DNA from: Natronosalvus halobius
Lineage (GTDB): Archaea; Halobacteriota; Halobacteria; Halobacteriales; Natrialbaceae
Direction of reading: 5' to 3'
Assembly: GCF_024138145.1 (NCBI RefSeq)
Contig: NZ_CP099997.1
Coordinates: 1,984,001-2,048,000 of the forward strand
Length of the DNA: 64,000 nucleotides
Both the position numbers and the translations under genes were made by a program. A model generated the notes under the pieces. The model was not told where the DNA came from. It was given only the letters and a program-made list of their open reading frames with translations, and made no database searches. This document shows positions 62,986 through 64,000 of this stretch, piece by piece (the stretch's first letter is position 1; the number at the start of each line of letters is the position of its first letter).

Positions 62986-63058
62986 CTGATCCAGGGACCG
63001 TCAGCCGACCGCCGTCGAGGTGGCGGTCGGCGGTTGGATCAGGCGGGCCCCATCGCCC
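62986..63058 (-). promoter_or_regulatory. Fluoride riboswitch (crcB motif)
   Basis: Read on the minus strand, the RNA starts GGGCGATGGGGCCCGCC, then AACCGCC, a perfect 10-bp hairpin (GCCGACCGCC/GGCGGTCGGC), then GGCTGACGGTCCCT. Order and sequence follow the crcB motif: pseudoknot GGGCG with CGCC, P1 GGGGCC with GGTCCC, and the conserved GGCUGAnGG. An 8-nt segment of the aptamer (CTGATCCA, 63042-63035) is complementary to TGGATCAG (62993-62986), directly before the crcB start codon. This suggests a built-in alternative pairing that changes on fluoride binding. Confidence 0.85.
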
Positions 63059-63178
63059 AACTACGCCGTGATTTGGATGCGGGTCCTATGAGCGTGTCGA
63101 AACACGTGGATTCGAACGTATCGCGGCGTCCCGAACTCGAGTGACAACGTTGAAGGATAGACTCACTCTAAATCGGGT

Positions 63179-64000
63179 ATGAGCGAGGGCGTACACCGAC
63201 ACCGGCGCGACTTCCGGCGCGCAGCCTGGGTGAACGTCATCGGCAACGCCGCCAAAATCGCCGTCGAAGGGGCCGCAGGTCTCGCCTTTGGCAGTTTCTC
63301 GCTGCTCGCCGACGCCGCCCACTCCCTGGCCGACCTCGTCGCCAGCGTCGTCGTCCTCGTCTGGGGAACGAGCAGTTACGACGAACCCGACGACACCCAC
63401 CCCCACGGCCACGACCGAATCGAACCCCTGACGGCGCTGTTCGTCGGCGCGGTCATCGCCTTGCTCGGCCTCTCCCTGCTCAACCAGTCGGTTCGGGGCC
63501 TCCTCTATAGCACCGACGTCACCTTCAGTCCCCTCCTGCTCGGCGCGCTGGCGTTCGCGATCGTCGACATGTACCTCGTCTACCGGTACACCCAGGCGAT
63601 CAACCGCGAGATTGGCTCGACCGCGCTCGACGCCCTCGCGGTCGACTGCCTGAACGACATCTACACCTCCCTCGCGGCAGTGATCGGCGTCACCGGCGTC
63701 GTCTTCGGCGTTCCAGAACTCGACGCCGTCGCCGGCGGCCTCGTGAGCCTGATCGTCGTCTCTCAGGGCGTCTCCATCGCCCGCGAGAACGTCGATTACC
63801 TCGTCGGTGCCGCCCCCTCGAGCGAGAAGCGCGAGGCCATCTCCAGGACGCTCCGGGACCATCCGGGCGTGCAGGGAATTCACGACCTCACCGTCTACTA
63901 CGACGGGACGGTCCTCGAGGTCGAGGTCCACGTGGAGGTCGACGGCGAGATGCCCCTGCGGGACGCCCACGACCTCGAGACGGCGCTCGTGACGGCCCTG
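63179..64000 (+). CDS. Cation diffusion facilitator transporter, truncated by window end
   Basis: At least 274 residues with no stop before the window edge. The N-terminal arm HRHRRDFRRAAWVNVIGNA leads into CDF helices. The helix II metal-site region is LLADAAHSLADLVAS, and helix V carries DALAVDCLNDIYTSL. A His-rich loop (PDDTHPHGHDRIEPL) follows helix II. The cytosolic C-terminal domain starts ISRTLRDHPGVQGIHDLTVY and includes DGTVLEVEVHVEVDG. It exports Zn2+, Mn2+ or Fe2+; the ion is not inferable. It is divergent from crcB. Confidence 0.9.
   Translation, partial: MSEGVHRHRRDFRRAAWVNVIGNAAKIAVEGAAGLAFGSFSLLADAAHSLADLVASVVVLVWGTSSYDEPDDTHPHGHDRIEPLTALFVGAVIALLGLSLLNQSVRGLLYSTDVTFSPLLLGALAFAIVDMYLVYRYTQAINREIGSTALDALAVDCLNDIYTSLAAVIGVTGVVFGVPELDAVAGGLVSLIVVSQGVSIARENVDYLVGAAPSSEKREAISRTLRDHPGVQGIHDLTVYYDGTVLEVEVHVEVDGEMPLRDAHDLETALVTAL

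Overview
The window is haloarchaeal chromosome. It is GC-rich, encodes very acidic proteins, uses short leaders with TATA-like boxes about 25-32 nt upstream of many starts, and carries an archaellum cluster with three archaellins, a group II chaperonin, Tat-type signal peptides, a Bat-type HTH regulator and a GvpA protein. I would place it in Halobacteria, probably near Natrialbales, but no rRNA is present to confirm this.

Layout. 0-6 kb: an FxsA-like membrane protein, tRNA-Ile with a duplicated 3' end, and a 1,419-residue secreted protein with a Gln/Ala-rich repeat array. 6-7.7 kb: an IS200/IS605-type tnpB element whose right end is fused to a cupin gene. 7.8-17.9 kb: metabolic and membrane genes (LarA-like, aldo/keto reductase, DUF389, TatA, HD phosphohydrolase, an MTA/SAH deaminase-type amidohydrolase), plus tRNA-Arg with nearby partial 3' copies. 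17.9-25.5 kb: an accessory region, lower in GC and gene-poor. It holds an orphan gvpA between two degenerate repeats, Bat-type and winged-helix regulators, an IS5-type element with target-site duplication, a 1.4-kb gene-free stretch with a recurring 20-mer, and a CPBP protease operon. 25.6-38.7 kb: katG, a MATE exporter, a BrkB-type protein, CapA, a glycosyltransferase, a hemC-SUMT-hemD operon, tRNA-Gly, an HNH nuclease and nadE.

38.9-48 kb is the archaellum locus. arlCE-F-G-H-I-J is read leftward as a tightly packed operon and three tandem archaellin genes are read divergently. 48-60 kb: an SRAP protein, a thermosome subunit, an ABC exporter, two Tat-type secreted surface proteins and citrate synthase. 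60.6-64 kb is an ion-homeostasis cluster: two half-size MgtE-domain proteins, two CrcB fluoride channels behind a probable fluoride riboswitch, and a CDF metal transporter cut by the window edge.

The observations most worth following are the fluoride riboswitch with a built-in switching stem, the orphan gvpA bracketed by repeats, the novel-looking Q-repeat surface protein, the IS-derived cupin N-terminus, the tRNA 3'-end copies at two tRNA loci, and a shared 17-bp palindrome at two distant intergenic sites.
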